Assembly: GCA_964537395.1 (NCBI GenBank) | Contig: CAZIBN010000022.1 | Coordinates: 1 to 51,019 of the forward strand | Source: GWA2-66-18 sp964537395 | Lineage (GTDB): Bacteria > Elusimicrobiota > Elusimicrobia > UBA1565 > UBA9628 | Direction of reading: 5' to 3' | Length of the DNA: 51,019 nucleotides | In this document: one piece after another, positions 1 to 7,482 of the stretch | Layout of the letters: each line of letters starts with the position of its first letter | Position numbering within the stretch: the stretch's first letter is position 1 | The notes under the pieces: generated by a model | What the model saw: the letters and a program-made list of their open reading frames with translations, nothing else | What the model was told of the DNA's origin: nothing | Database searches by the model: none | Program-made: the position numbers and the translations under genes

Positions 1-81
1 GAAGACGGCTTTGGTGTCCTGGTAGATGATCACTGGGGAGCTCGTATGAAATCGACGGGCGATCAATTTTGCAGATAGCAT
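1..81 (-). CDS. Possible 5' end of a gene running off the left edge
   Basis: A minus-strand frame opens with ATG at 79-81 and stays open to the window edge (27 residues, beginning MLSAKLIARR). I do not recognise it. It lies downstream of, and on the same strand as, the ribbon-helix-helix gene at 262-420, where a partner gene could sit. No Shine-Dalgarno sequence precedes the ATG, and the start falls inside a hairpin, so the real start may be elsewhere or this may not be a gene. Confidence 0.25.
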   Translation of the reverse strand, partial: MLSAKLIARRFHTSSPVIIYQDTKAVF

Positions 82-92
82 CTGCAAAATTG
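64..92. repeat. Hairpin, 13-base arms
   Basis: CAATTTTGCAGAT (64-76) and its exact reverse complement (80-92) are separated by AGC. Its outer ten bases resemble the arms of the hairpin at 115-143 (CAATTKTGCA), so the two look like related units. No T-tract follows, so it is not an obvious terminator. Confidence 0.6.
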
Positions 93-114
93 GCCCGGGA
101 CCCATTCGCGAATC

Positions 115-143
115 CAATTGTGCAACTCACAGCTGCACAATTG
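115..143. repeat. Hairpin, 10-base arms
   Basis: CAATTGTGCA (115-124) and TGCACAATTG (134-143) form perfect arms around a nine-base loop. The arm differs by one base from the outer part of the neighbouring hairpin at 64-92. The surrounding 82-261 stretch is AT-rich relative to the rest of the window and I see no other gene in it. Confidence 0.55.
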
Positions 144-261
144 TGAATTACTCATATTTTATAATGAACATTCGTAAATTATTGGGACAGGCCAATGAAA
201 CTTTATTAGGGGCTCAATCGTCTGGTAAGTAGGTGGGGGTCCCACTTACGCCACCCCGGGG

Positions 262-420
262 CTACTTGTCTGTCTTTTCGAGGGCCAGCTCAAGAAGAAC
301 GACGATCTCGCTGCTGATGGACCGGCGCTCGGCGTCGGCCCGCTTCGCGAGCTTCTCGTAAAGATCCTTCGGTATCGAGGCCGAAGTCCGAACTAGATCG
401 CCGGTTCTTTTCTGGCGCAT
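262..420 (-). CDS. Small ribbon-helix-helix (Arc/CopG-type) DNA-binding protein
   Basis: A 52-residue basic protein. The sequence reads as a short beta-strand (LVRTSASIPKD) followed by two helices (LYEKLAKRADAERRS and SISSEIVVLLELALEK), which is the ribbon-helix-helix plan of Arc/CopG/MetJ-type regulators and many antitoxins. AGGAG sits four bases before the ATG, so the start is well supported. It is transcribed away from the ORF6N-DUF1016 genes, with a short palindrome (456-468) in the shared upstream region that could be its operator. An antitoxin or autorepressor role is inference; its partner could be the gene that leaves the window at the left edge. Confidence 0.6.
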   Translation of the reverse strand: MRQKRTGDLVRTSASIPKDLYEKLAKRADAERRSISSEIVVLLELALEKTDK

Positions 421-455
421 GATGCTCCTATTGACAAGCTGGGCGTAGTGATGTA

Positions 456-468
456 TAGTATTGTACTA
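456..468. promoter_or_regulatory. Palindrome TAGTA-TTG-TACTA between divergent genes
   Basis: Perfect five-base arms around TTG lie in the intergenic region between the RHH gene (start 420, minus) and the ORF6N gene (start 522, plus). AT-rich -10-like hexamers overlap it on both strands. This is a candidate operator for the RHH protein; inference only. Confidence 0.35.
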
Positions 469-521
469 CAGCGCGGCGCGATCCGTTCCTAGAGATTTAT
501 TTTAGCTTTAGGAGGCGGATC

Positions 522-890
522 ATGGGAAAACCCGATGCGGCCGGAACGCTGAAGTCCTTGAAGCAACTCGCGCGCGGTCAGCGCGTGCTGTTCGATCGAG
601 ACGCGGCGAAATATTTCCAAGTTCGCTTGAGCGCGCTCAGTGCCACCGTCGAGCGGTGGCGCGACCACTTCCCGGCGGATTTCCTGTTCGTGTTCCGTGG
701 CTGCGAGGCCCGCGGCTATGAGCGACGAAGCGGGATTTCGAGGCCGCGGAGGTTCGTGCGAGCGTTCACCTCGGTGGGGATCGAATCGCTGGCGGGAACT
801 TTGAGGTCCGAACGGGCGGTCGCTCACAGCATCGCGACGATACGCCGCTTCTTCGTGATGTGCGATCGCGTGCGCTCGGAGCGAATCTAG
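522..890 (+). CDS. ORF6N-domain protein
   Basis: 122 residues. Residues about 21-110 follow the ORF6N plan: a start like RVLFDRDAAKYFQV (in the family, a 'vmlD.dLAelYgV' pattern), then LSATVERWRDHFPADFLFVF (the RN..RFPeDFmFqL block), and a C-terminal helix ERAVAHSIATIRRFFVM (the eRAi..Ni.iMR.Fv block). ORF6N domains occur in phage and phage-like proteins and are thought to bind DNA. A strong AGGAGG at 510-515 precedes the ATG. The TAG stop abuts the ATG of the DUF1016 nuclease at 891, so the two are very probably co-translated. The central part is basic and degenerate, so the domain call is good but not certain. Confidence 0.65.
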   Translation: MGKPDAAGTLKSLKQLARGQRVLFDRDAAKYFQVRLSALSATVERWRDHFPADFLFVFRGCEARGYERRSGISRPRRFVRAFTSVGIESLAGTLRSERAVAHSIATIRRFFVMCDRVRSERI

Positions 891-1943
891 ATGGAACTTT
901 CGCCCAGGAACGAGGATCTGCTCCAGGACCTGCGCGCGCTCATCGAGGCGGCGCGTGGGCAAGTCGCGCGGGTGGTGAATACCGGGCAGGTGGCGCTGTA
1001 TTGGTCGGTCGGAGAGCGGTTGCGCCGGGACGTGCTAGGTGGTAAGCGGGCGGCTTACGGGCGGCAGATAGTTGCGACAGTGTCGCACCAATTGGTTTTG
1101 GAGTATGGCCGAGGATTTACGCCGACTGGGTTACGGCGGATGGTCCAGTTCGTCGAGTTATTTCCCGATTCCAAGATTTGCGCAACGCTGTTGCGCAAAT
1201 TGACCTGGAGCCATTTTCTGCTTCTTTTTCCTATAAAAAACGATGTTGAGCGGGAGTTCTACGCGGAGCTGTGCCGGATCGAAGGATGGAACATAAAAAC
1301 CCTTCGAGCAAAGATTAACTCGAGGCTTTACGAGCGGACGGGGATGTCAAAGAAGCCCGTTGAGCTGGCGCTTCAAGAGTTGAAAGCGCTCCGCCAGGAT
1401 GATGTGATGAGCCCGGACATGGTGTTCCAGGATCCCTACTGCCTGGATTTTCTCGGGCTCAAGGGCGCGTATAGCGAGAAGGATTTAGAGAAGGCCATCT
1501 TGAGGGAGATGGAGTCGTTCCTGCTGGAGTTCGGGGCCGGGTTCACTTTTGTGGAGAGGCAGAAGAGGATTTCGATTGGGGGTGAAGATTTTCACATCGA
1601 TCTGCTGCTTTACAACCGCCTGTTGCGCAGGCTGGTGGTCGTCGAGCTCAAGCTCGGGAGGTTCAAGGCGGAGTACAAAGGGCAGATGGAGTTGTACATG
1701 CGCTGGCTGGATAAGCACGAGCGCGGAAAGGGAGAGGCGTCGCCAGCGGGGCTGATCCTGTGTTCCGAGAAGTGTGAGGAGCAGATCGAACTGCTCGAAC
1801 TGGGGAAAAGCGGCATCAGAGTCGCGCAGTATATGACCGGGCTGTTGCCTCCCGGCGTGCTCGAATCGAAGCTGCGGCAAGTGATCCTCGCTGCCCGGCG
1901 GAAACTGGGAGGCCCAACCAATTCCGATTCGGACGACGTCTAA
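891..1943 (+). CDS. DUF1016 (YhcG-type) PDDEXK nuclease-domain protein
   Basis: 350 residues, the usual length. The N-terminal half (about 8-160) has the family's helical region, including ALYWSVGERL, YGRQIVATVSHQL, GFTPTGLRRMVQF and LTWSHFLLL. The C-terminal half (about 170-335) is a PDDEXK nuclease fold: FLLEFGAGFTFVERQKR, then the core FHIDLLLYNRLL with its Asp, and VVVELKLG with the E-x-K pair. YhcG/DUF1016 proteins are linked to restriction-like and phage-defence loci; the substrate is unknown. It begins directly after the ORF6N stop codon with no spacer. An 11-base inverted repeat (1176-1200) sits inside the coding region. Confidence 0.9.
   Translation: MELSPRNEDLLQDLRALIEAARGQVARVVNTGQVALYWSVGERLRRDVLGGKRAAYGRQIVATVSHQLVLEYGRGFTPTGLRRMVQFVELFPDSKICATLLRKLTWSHFLLLFPIKNDVEREFYAELCRIEGWNIKTLRAKINSRLYERTGMSKKPVELALQELKALRQDDVMSPDMVFQDPYCLDFLGLKGAYSEKDLEKAILREMESFLLEFGAGFTFVERQKRISIGGEDFHIDLLLYNRLLRRLVVVELKLGRFKAEYKGQMELYMRWLDKHERGKGEASPAGLILCSEKCEEQIELLELGKSGIRVAQYMTGLLPPGVLESKLRQVILAARRKLGGPTNSDSDDV
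1176..1200. repeat. Inverted repeat inside the DUF1016 gene
   Basis: ATTTGCGCAAC (1176-1186), loop GCT, and its exact complement (1190-1200). It lies in the codons for the conserved ATLLRKL segment just before LTWSH, so it may be a by-product of coding rather than an inserted element. Confidence 0.5.
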
Positions 1944-1982
1944 CCGCGGCGGGACTTATCCAATTAGTTTAGGAGGTGGAGC

Positions 1983-2345
1983 ATGAGGAAAAATAAAGAC
2001 GATTCATGGGGCGGCCGCCGTGAGCCTTACAATCAGCCGATTAAGATATACGTCGAGCCAATTCCGGATCGCAGGCGCCTCTATGACGAGGTCGATATCG
2101 GGCTAAGCGTCGCTCGCGAGGTCGTCAGGGCGCGTGAGGCGGCGAAGATGACGCAGGCGGAGTTGGCTCGGGCGCTTAAGACAAAACGGCAAACGATCTC
2201 AAGCATCGAGGTCGACGCGAAGCATGTGACGATCAAAATGCTGGGTCGCATCGCGCGCGCGTTGAAGTGCGTTTTGCAAATCAGAATCGTGGCGGTTCGA
2301 GGAGGTCGGTCATATGGCGCGATGTCGAAAGAAGGGCCTCAGTAA
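1983..2345 (+). CDS. XRE-family helix-turn-helix regulator
   Basis: 120 residues with an HTH_3 domain at about 44-95: VAREVVRAREAAKMTQAELARALKT is helices 1-2, KRQTISSIE the recognition helix, and KMLGRIARALKC the closing helices. Such proteins repress their own small operons and often act as antitoxins. AGGAGG seven bases before the ATG fixes the start. It follows the DUF1016 gene by 39 bases on the same strand and overlaps the next gene by 32 bases. The 50-residue N-terminal extension before the domain is charged and unrecognised. Confidence 0.8.
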   Translation: MRKNKDDSWGGRREPYNQPIKIYVEPIPDRRRLYDEVDIGLSVAREVVRAREAAKMTQAELARALKTKRQTISSIEVDAKHVTIKMLGRIARALKCVLQIRIVAVRGGRSYGAMSKEGPQ

Positions 2346-2607
2346 GGAGATGCACCGGCTCGCTCGCGCGCTCATAAAAATAAAAGCCGAAGCGAAGAAA
2401 TTAGGTCTGTTCGCAGAGGATCGCGATTGGATTTCATGTCCGCAATGCGGATTGGAGGAAGATGTCGCCTGCGGCGGCAAGCTTCTGGTGACGGCTCCGG
2501 CAAATCGCGCAGTCGACACGGGCCTGCGTTTTACTTTAGTGGAGAAGGACGGAGATTTGTGGCGTTGCCCGGGTTGTGGGTTCGTGCAGAAATGCGAATG
2601 GCTGTAG
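2314..2607 (+). CDS. Small zinc-ribbon protein
   Basis: 97 residues. Two Cys pairs, CPQC (about residue 43) and CPGC (about 88), are spaced as a single zinc ribbon, with a basic N-terminal helix. I do not recognise the family. GAGGAGGTCGGTCAT precedes the ATG, supporting the start even though the gene overlaps the XRE gene in another frame by 32 bases. Translation is probably coupled. It closes the accessory block; the next gene is convergent. Confidence 0.65.
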   Translation: MARCRKKGLSKEMHRLARALIKIKAEAKKLGLFAEDRDWISCPQCGLEEDVACGGKLLVTAPANRAVDTGLRFTLVEKDGDLWRCPGCGFVQKCEWL

Positions 2608-2615
2608 ACCCCGGT

Positions 2616-3659
2616 TTACTGATGCGTCTCGATCCAGGCCTGCATCGCGGCGCAGAGCCGCTTGTCGTGGTTCTCACCGCAGTACCGCCAGAGGAAGGGG
2701 AGCGCGCCGGCACCGTAGGCGCGGCTGAAGTCGCTGTACTCCTCGCTGAAGGTGAGGCAGGTCTTTTGACCGCTCGCGAACGCCGCGTCGTAATCCGGCG
2801 TCTTGTTTTTCGCGGCGCGCGCCATATTGTCCTCCGCGACCTTGCACTTCCCCGCGGCGGTCAGGACTTCATTCGCGGACCAGGGCTGGGACTTGAGCCA
2901 GTTCTGGGTGTGCTCTGAACCCTTGGCCGCGGCGGCCTTCGCCGCGAGCGCTTCTTCGCGATGGTACTGGTCGACCGCCGCGAGCGTGCCGGGCGTGCCG
3001 ATGGCGACCAAAGCCGCGGCGACGCGGTCCTTGTGCTGGACATTTTTATTCTTGAGCATTCCCGCGAGGAGGGGGACCGCGCTTTTTGCCGCCCGGCCGA
3101 GGTCGCCGAGCGCGTCGAGCGCGCACTCGTTGCCCGCGCGCAGGGACGCGGTCAGGGCCGGGACGGGAGAGGGCGAAGGCTTGATCTTGCCGAGGGCGAG
3201 CGCCGCGTGGCAGCGGAGGAGCTCGTCGGAGAGCAACCGGAGCAGCGGTCCGGCGGCAGCCGAGGCCGGCGGGCCGATCGCGGCCAAAGCGTCGAGCAAG
3301 GCGATGCGGCAATGGGCGGGGTCGGGCTCGTCCTTGGTTGCGGTCTGGATGGCCAGGCATGCGGCGGGGTCCTCCAAGGTTTGGAGGATGACCGGGACCT
3401 CGAGGACGTCCACCGGCTTTAAGGAACGCAGGCGGCCGTAGAGCTCGATTGCTTTGTCGCCCGCGGATTTATTTTTGGGGTCCCGAACCGCGGCGATGAC
3501 CGGGGCGAGCAGGGACTGCTTGCCCTTGTTGAGGTAGGCCTCGAGCTCCGCGGGGGTCATGTCCGCGACGCTCTTGCCCTCGATGGCCTGCAGCGGGGCG
3601 GAGGCGAGGAGGAGGAGCAGCGCGCAGACGGCCTTGGTTGCGGGAATCACGGGGGACAT
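2616..3659 (-). CDS. Secreted HEAT-repeat-like protein
   Basis: 347 residues from the ATG at 3657-3659. An upstream in-frame GTG at 3680 is less likely because the peptide from the ATG already starts with a complete signal sequence (hydrophobic LLLLLASAPLQA, cleavage near residue 25). Residues about 90-210 contain repeating helix pairs with Pro/Leu spacing (ALLDALAAIGPPASAAAGPLLRLL; LDALGDLGRAAKSAVPLL) typical of HEAT/PBS-lyase-like repeats. The C-terminal third has six Cys, which may form disulphides outside the cytoplasm. Function unknown. It is divergent from the peptidase gene at 3754, with a 27-base palindrome between them. Confidence 0.7.
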   Translation of the reverse strand: MSPVIPATKAVCALLLLLASAPLQAIEGKSVADMTPAELEAYLNKGKQSLLAPVIAAVRDPKNKSAGDKAIELYGRLRSLKPVDVLEVPVILQTLEDPAACLAIQTATKDEPDPAHCRIALLDALAAIGPPASAAAGPLLRLLSDELLRCHAALALGKIKPSPSPVPALTASLRAGNECALDALGDLGRAAKSAVPLLAGMLKNKNVQHKDRVAAALVAIGTPGTLAAVDQYHREEALAAKAAAAKGSEHTQNWLKSQPWSANEVLTAAGKCKVAEDNMARAAKNKTPDYDAAFASGQKTCLTFSEEYSDFSRAYGAGALPFLWRYCGENHDKRLCAAMQAWIETHQ

Positions 3660-3669
3660 CCTAGCGAAA

Positions 3670-3696
3670 TTGGATATCACACATTGTGATATCCAA
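3670..3696. promoter_or_regulatory. Palindrome between divergent genes
   Basis: TTGGATATCACA and its exact complement flank CAT (12-3-12). It lies 10 bases upstream of the HEAT-protein ATG and 58 bases before the peptidase ATG. No T-tract follows, so an operator shared by the two divergent genes is more likely than a terminator. Confidence 0.45.
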
Positions 3697-3741
3697 CAGG
3701 TTCTCGACGACGGGGGCCTTGATTAATCGGCGCCGTGACCC

Positions 3742-3747
3742 TATCCT
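3742..3747 (+). promoter_or_regulatory. -10 box TATCCT, six bases before ATG
   Basis: TATCCT ends six bases before the ATG at 3754, so transcription should begin at or next to the start codon. No convincing -35 box is visible. Confidence 0.5.
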
Positions 3748-3753
3748 TACGAC

Positions 3754-4590
3754 ATGACCCCTCGTCTGAGGCTCGCGGCTTTGCTGTGCCTCTCGGCCGT
3801 CGGTGCGGCCACGGAATCCGCGCGCGCCTTGGACTGCTCGAAGGTCAAGCCCGGCGCCAAGGACTTCGCTTTGGCCGAGCTCCCCTGCCTGAAGACGGGT
3901 GCGGCCGCAGGCGACGCGGCAGCCATGTTCCAGGCACTGTCCTCGGCGCAGTGGCCTCCCGGCCTGACCCAGCGTCTGGCGGAGGCCGGCCTGCGCGTGC
4001 GCTTCGCCGCCCCGAACGCGCGCGCCGAGACGGAGCAGAGCGGCGTCTACGACTGGCAGGAGAAAACGATTTATTTGTGGGACCGTCCCCGGGCCGCGGT
4101 GGTCGTCCATGAGCTTGGCCACGCCCTGGACGATCTGCTCCTGCCCGACGAGCTCGGCGCCACTCCGTGCCGGGTCATGACCTCGAACACCGATGAGGCG
4201 TTCACCGAGATCTGGAAGGCCTACCTCCGCCGCGTCAACGCGCACATGGGCATCGAGGTCAACGACGACGGCGGGCGCCTCTTGCCGATGAGCGAGAACT
4301 CGGCCCGGGCCTTCCTGGGCAGCTTCTCGGGCAGCGCGTCGGGCTGGTTCACCGACCTGCCCCTGTTCGACGACCCGAAGAATCCCATCACGGGCCCTCG
4401 CGGCTATGTTTCCATCCAGGAATATTGGGCCGAGACCGTCCAGCGCTACGTCACCTCGAACGCCTGGCTGAAGGTGCGCGACGAGAAGGCGTTCGCCTAC
4501 ATCGAACGCAAGCTCCGTCAGGCCGAGAAAGGTCCGCTTGAGACGGTGAAGCTCCCCGTCAACGCGGGCCGCTGCCAGAACGTGCGCTAG
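3754..4590 (+). CDS. Secreted zinc metallopeptidase (gluzincin, ATLF-like)
   Basis: 278 residues. Signal peptide about 1-25 (LRLAALLCLSAVGAATESARA). The catalytic motif HELGH is at 119-123, preceded by RAAVVV as an edge strand, and a downstream helix E223-YWAE-227 can supply the third zinc ligand. HExxH followed by an ExxxE-type helix about 100 residues later is the plan of the anthrax-lethal-factor-like (ATLF/PPEP) gluzincins. Several Cys (28, 46, about 149 and 275) suggest an oxidising, extracytoplasmic location. The start is set by TATCCT six bases upstream. Substrate unknown. Confidence 0.75.
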   Translation: MTPRLRLAALLCLSAVGAATESARALDCSKVKPGAKDFALAELPCLKTGAAAGDAAAMFQALSSAQWPPGLTQRLAEAGLRVRFAAPNARAETEQSGVYDWQEKTIYLWDRPRAAVVVHELGHALDDLLLPDELGATPCRVMTSNTDEAFTEIWKAYLRRVNAHMGIEVNDDGGRLLPMSENSARAFLGSFSGSASGWFTDLPLFDDPKNPITGPRGYVSIQEYWAETVQRYVTSNAWLKVRDEKAFAYIERKLRQAEKGPLETVKLPVNAGRCQNVR

Positions 4591-4595
4591 GGGGC

Positions 4596-4623
4596 TTGCG
4601 CCGGGCGGGCGCCCTGATACACT
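4596..4623 (+). promoter_or_regulatory. Promoter TTGCGC-N16-TACACT, leaderless
   Basis: TTGCGC (4596-4601), 16-base spacer, TACACT (4618-4623), then six bases to the ATG at 4630. An upstream TG gives an extended -10. Confidence 0.6.
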
Positions 4624-4629
4624 GGGTGT

Positions 4630-5061
4630 ATGATCAAACTCCTGCTCATCGCCGCCCTGTCCGCCCACGCCGCCGACGCCTACAAGGTCCTGGAGCCCAG
4701 GGCTGTGGATGGCAAGATGATCGCGTACCGGATGATCCGCTACGACGTGCCGGCCAACACGCCGGCGCGCGTTCTGCTTTCGCTCGCACCGGTCGGGGAC
4801 TGTTTCGACGCCTCGGGGGTCACTTGGACGAAGGGCGAGGCGGGAGAGAAGAAGCTGCACTCGATCAACTTCGACCCGTGGGTCTTGCTGAAGAACGGCA
4901 AGCGGCCGGAGGGTTGCCCCCGGCGCAAGGAGAAGAATCGTGACGGGGTCGCCGGAGGTTTGCACTACATGGACCTGCCCGCTGAGAAAGGCGGAGTCCA
5001 GGTCGTGATCACCTACCCCGTGGGCACCGAGGTCCGCGTGGCGCTGAACCCCGGGCCGTAG
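4630..5061 (+). CDS. Secreted hypothetical protein
   Basis: 143 residues. A short signal peptide (MIKLLLIAALSAHAADA) precedes a mature part predicted from the sequence to be mostly beta (YKVLEPRAVDGKMIAYRMIRYDV; GGVQVVITYPVGTEVRVAL). Two Cys could pair. I do not recognise the family. It has its own leaderless promoter and ends three bases before the convergent Old Yellow Enzyme gene. Found outside any evident pathway context. Confidence 0.6.
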   Translation: MIKLLLIAALSAHAADAYKVLEPRAVDGKMIAYRMIRYDVPANTPARVLLSLAPVGDCFDASGVTWTKGEAGEKKLHSINFDPWVLLKNGKRPEGCPRRKEKNRDGVAGGLHYMDLPAEKGGVQVVITYPVGTEVRVALNPGP

Positions 5062-5064
5062 CGG

Positions 5065-6123
5065 CTAGACCGCGGCCAGCGCCGGATAGTCGGTGTAGCC
5101 CTTGGCGTCGGGGCCGTAGAACGTGGACATGTCCCAGGCGTTGAGCGGCGCGTCCTCGGCCATCCGCCGGACCAGGTCGGGGTTGGCGATGATGAGCTTG
5201 CCGAAGGCGACGGCGTCGGCCTCGCCCGCGGCGAGCAGGCGCTGGGCCGAGGCCTTGTCCAAGCCCTCGTTGGCGATGTACGCCCCGCCGAAGATCTTCT
5301 TGAGCGCCGGCCCCAGACGCGGGTCGGCCTGAGACTCGCGCGCGCACAGGAAGGCGAGCTTGCGCTTTCCGAGCTCGCGTGCGACATAGCCGAAGGTCGC
5401 GGCGGGATTCGAGTCGCCCATATCGTGGGCGTCGCAGCGCGGGGCGAGGTGCATGCCCACGCGGCCGGAGCCCCAGACGCCGACGCAGGCGTCGGCGATC
5501 TCGAGCATCAGGCGGGCGCGGTTCTCAAGCGAGCCGCCGTAGTCGTCGGTGCGCTTGTTCGAGCCGTCCTGGAGGAACTGATCGAGGAGGTAGCCGTTGG
5601 CGCCGTGTATCTCGACGCCGTCAAAGCCCGCGGCCTGCGCGTTCTCCGCACCTTTCTTAAAGGAGGCGATGACGCCCGGAATCTCAGCGGTGTCGAGCGC
5701 GCGCGGGACGACGAAGCGGCGCTTGGGGCGGGCCAGGCTTACGAAGCCGTTGATCGCGATGGCGCTGGGAGCGACGGGAAGCTCGCCGTTGAGATAGGAC
5801 GGCTCGGAGACACGGCCGACATGCCACAGCTGAAGGAGGATGAGCCCGCCGGCGTCGTGGACGGCCTTGGTCGTCAGCTTCCAGCCTTCGATTTGCTCAC
5901 GCGACCAGATGCCCGGCGTGTTGGGGTAGCCGATGCCTTGAGGGCTGACGACCGTGGCTTCGGTGATGATGAGGCCGGTGGAGGCGCGCTGGGCGTAGTA
6001 CTCGGCCATCAGCGCGTTGGGGATGCGCTCGACGCCGGCGCGGCAGCGGGTGAGCGGGGACATGACGACGCGGTTCTTGAGCTTGAGGTCGCCGATCGAG
6101 ACGGGGGAGAAGAGAGTGGGCAT
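5065..6123 (-). CDS. Old Yellow Enzyme family alkene reductase (NemA-like)
   Basis: 352 residues, the standard length for this FMN-dependent TIM-barrel family, which reduces activated C=C bonds and nitro compounds with NAD(P)H. Visible hallmarks: LFSPVSIGDLKLKNRVVMSPLTR at the start, LLQLWHVGR, the active-site block HGANGYLLDQFLQDGSN followed by RTDDYGGS, and a C-terminal phosphate-binding region ADAVAFGKLIIANPDLVRR. The Met at 6121-6123 is chosen because it starts the family N-terminus and has TATAAT six bases upstream; longer frames add nothing conserved. It is divergent from the M50 peptidase gene, and the two start codons are only 52 bases apart. Confidence 0.92.
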   Translation of the reverse strand: MPTLFSPVSIGDLKLKNRVVMSPLTRCRAGVERIPNALMAEYYAQRASTGLIITEATVVSPQGIGYPNTPGIWSREQIEGWKLTTKAVHDAGGLILLQLWHVGRVSEPSYLNGELPVAPSAIAINGFVSLARPKRRFVVPRALDTAEIPGVIASFKKGAENAQAAGFDGVEIHGANGYLLDQFLQDGSNKRTDDYGGSLENRARLMLEIADACVGVWGSGRVGMHLAPRCDAHDMGDSNPAATFGYVARELGKRKLAFLCARESQADPRLGPALKKIFGGAYIANEGLDKASAQRLLAAGEADAVAFGKLIIANPDLVRRMAEDAPLNAWDMSTFYGPDAKGYTDYPALAAV

Positions 6124-6129
6124 GGGGAG

Positions 6130-6135
6130 ATTATA
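6130..6135 (-). promoter_or_regulatory. -10 box TATAAT, six bases before ATG
   Basis: On the minus strand TATAAT is followed by six bases (TCTCCC) and the ATG of the Old Yellow Enzyme gene. No clear -35 box. Confidence 0.55.
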
Positions 6136-6139
6136 TCGC

Positions 6140-6169
6140 TTGCGCGCGGTGACGGCGCAGGGGTACAGT
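6140..6169 (+). promoter_or_regulatory. Promoter TTGCGC-N18-TACAGT, leaderless
   Basis: TTGCGC (6140-6145), 18-base spacer, TACAGT (6164-6169), six bases to the ATG at 6176. It overlaps the region upstream of the divergent Old Yellow Enzyme promoter. Confidence 0.5.
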
Positions 6170-6175
6170 GTGAGG

Positions 6176-7348
6176 ATGGCACAAGGCGGCGTGAGATTAT
6201 TGGGCGGAAAGGTCACCGTGAGCGCCGAGCCGTTCTTCTGGCTGATGACGGCGCTGTTCGGGATGTCGCTCGGGCGCGGGTCGCCGCCGGAGATGGTGCT
6301 CTGGAGCGTGGTGATCGGGGTCTCGGTGCTCGTCCACGAGTTCGGGCATGCGGCCGTGTGCCTCGCGTTCGGCTCGGGGGCGGACATCGTGCTTCAGGGG
6401 TTCGGCGGCTCGACCCGGCCGCGGGACCTGTCGGCGTTCGGGACCTGGAGGACGGCCGCGCTGGACCTGGCTGGCTGCGCGGCGGGATTCGCGCTCGCCG
6501 CGGCGGCGTTCGGGGTGCTGTATGCCGGCAGCGTGTGGAAGCCGCATGTCCCGCCGCTCGTGCTCGCGATCGCGACGGCGCTCTTGCAGGTCAATATCTG
6601 GTTCTCGCTGTTCAATCTATTGCCGATCATGCCGATGGACGGGGGAAGGCTCGTCTCCGGTTTGCTGCGCGCGCGCTGGGGCGTCAACGGACAGCGCGCC
6701 GGGCAGGGGCTTGGGCTGGCGCTCGGCGCGGCGGCGGCGTTCTGGTTCTATCGGGGAGGGGCGTTCTACGGGGCATTCCTGTGCGGGGCGATGGCGGCGG
6801 GCGAGGGGCGCGCGCTTAAGCGCTCGCTGTCGATGACGGAGGCCGACTCCGACGAGACCGTGACGAGCGAGCTGCCGCGCGCCGCAGAACTGTGGGAGAA
6901 AGGACGCCGCGAGGAGGCGGTGGCCGCGCTCGCCGCCCTGCGGGTAAGGACCGGCGCGGGCCTGACCTACGGCACGGCGACGCTTCAGCTCGCGGTTTAT
7001 CTTTATCTGCTCGGGCGCGTGCCGGAGTCCTACGCGCTGTTCAAGATCGCGCCCGAGTCCGACATGTCCTCATCGGCCAAGCACGCGTACGCGGACGCCG
7101 CGCTGCGGAGCAAGGATTACGAGACGGCCTTGCGCCTGGGACGTACGAACTTCCACGACGCGCCGGGGCCGCAGACCGCGGCGGCGGCGGCGATCGCGGC
7201 CGCGGGGCTTGGCGACGCCCGGGAGACGGTCGCCTGGCTTAAGACCGCCGTGCGGCTTGGCCTGGAGAGATCGGAGCTGCGTGCCAAGGAGTTCGACGCG
7301 GTGCGCGGTACCGAGGAATTCCGCGAGCTCGTCGAAGACCTGCGCTAG
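6176..7348 (+). CDS. M50-type membrane metallopeptidase with C-terminal TPR-like region
   Basis: 390 residues. The N-terminal 220 residues are a membrane-embedded site-2-protease-like core: HEFGH in the first hydrophobic block (about 46-50) and NLLPIMPMDGG (about 146-156), the N-P-x-P-x-D-G type motif supplying the third zinc ligand. Members cleave substrates within the membrane. Residues about 225-390 are soluble and made of helix pairs (AAELWEKGRREEAVAAL; YLYLLGRVPESYALF; RLGRTNFHDAPG), reading as tetratricopeptide repeats. The start is set by TACAGT six bases upstream; longer frames to the left run through the divergent promoter. The TAG stop touches a MITE-like element whose left TA is part of the stop codon. 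Confidence 0.8.
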   Translation: MAQGGVRLLGGKVTVSAEPFFWLMTALFGMSLGRGSPPEMVLWSVVIGVSVLVHEFGHAAVCLAFGSGADIVLQGFGGSTRPRDLSAFGTWRTAALDLAGCAAGFALAAAAFGVLYAGSVWKPHVPPLVLAIATALLQVNIWFSLFNLLPIMPMDGGRLVSGLLRARWGVNGQRAGQGLGLALGAAAAFWFYRGGAFYGAFLCGAMAAGEGRALKRSLSMTEADSDETVTSELPRAAELWEKGRREEAVAALAALRVRTGAGLTYGTATLQLAVYLYLLGRVPESYALFKIAPESDMSSSAKHAYADAALRSKDYETALRLGRTNFHDAPGPQTAAAAAIAAAGLGDARETVAWLKTAVRLGLERSELRAKEFDAVRGTEEFRELVEDLR

Positions 7349-7482
7349 GAGTGTGTCCGAGTAATCGGCAGCGGCGCGCTGATCTACGCTAATAGATGAT
7401 CACTCGTCCCGGAACGAGTTATTATCATCGAGAATAGATCAAGCGATGACCGCCAGCCCGAGCCCTGGATCGGACATACTCC
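7348..7482. mobile_element. MITE-like element with TA target duplication
   Basis: 13-base terminal repeats GGAGTGTGTCCGA (7348-7360) and TCGGACATACTCC (7470-7482) match at 12 of 13 positions when one is reverse complemented. TA flanks both ends (7346-7347 and 7483-7484), as expected for an IS630/Tc1-type insertion. The 135-base body has no gene but holds a long imperfect hairpin (7381-7440) centred on CCCGGAAC that resembles the palindrome at 35312-35345. It sits at the stop codon of the M50 gene, but TAG would read the same with the element removed. Confidence 0.5.

Noticed and set aside
164..232. 22-residue open frame (MNIRKLLGQANETLLG...) near the left edge
   Set aside because: Too short and without a Shine-Dalgarno sequence; the only TATAAT overlaps the ATG itself.
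1176..1200. Palindrome inside the DUF1016 gene as an inserted palindromic element
   Set aside because: The residues it encodes are part of the conserved family sequence before LTWSH, so no insertion is needed to explain it.
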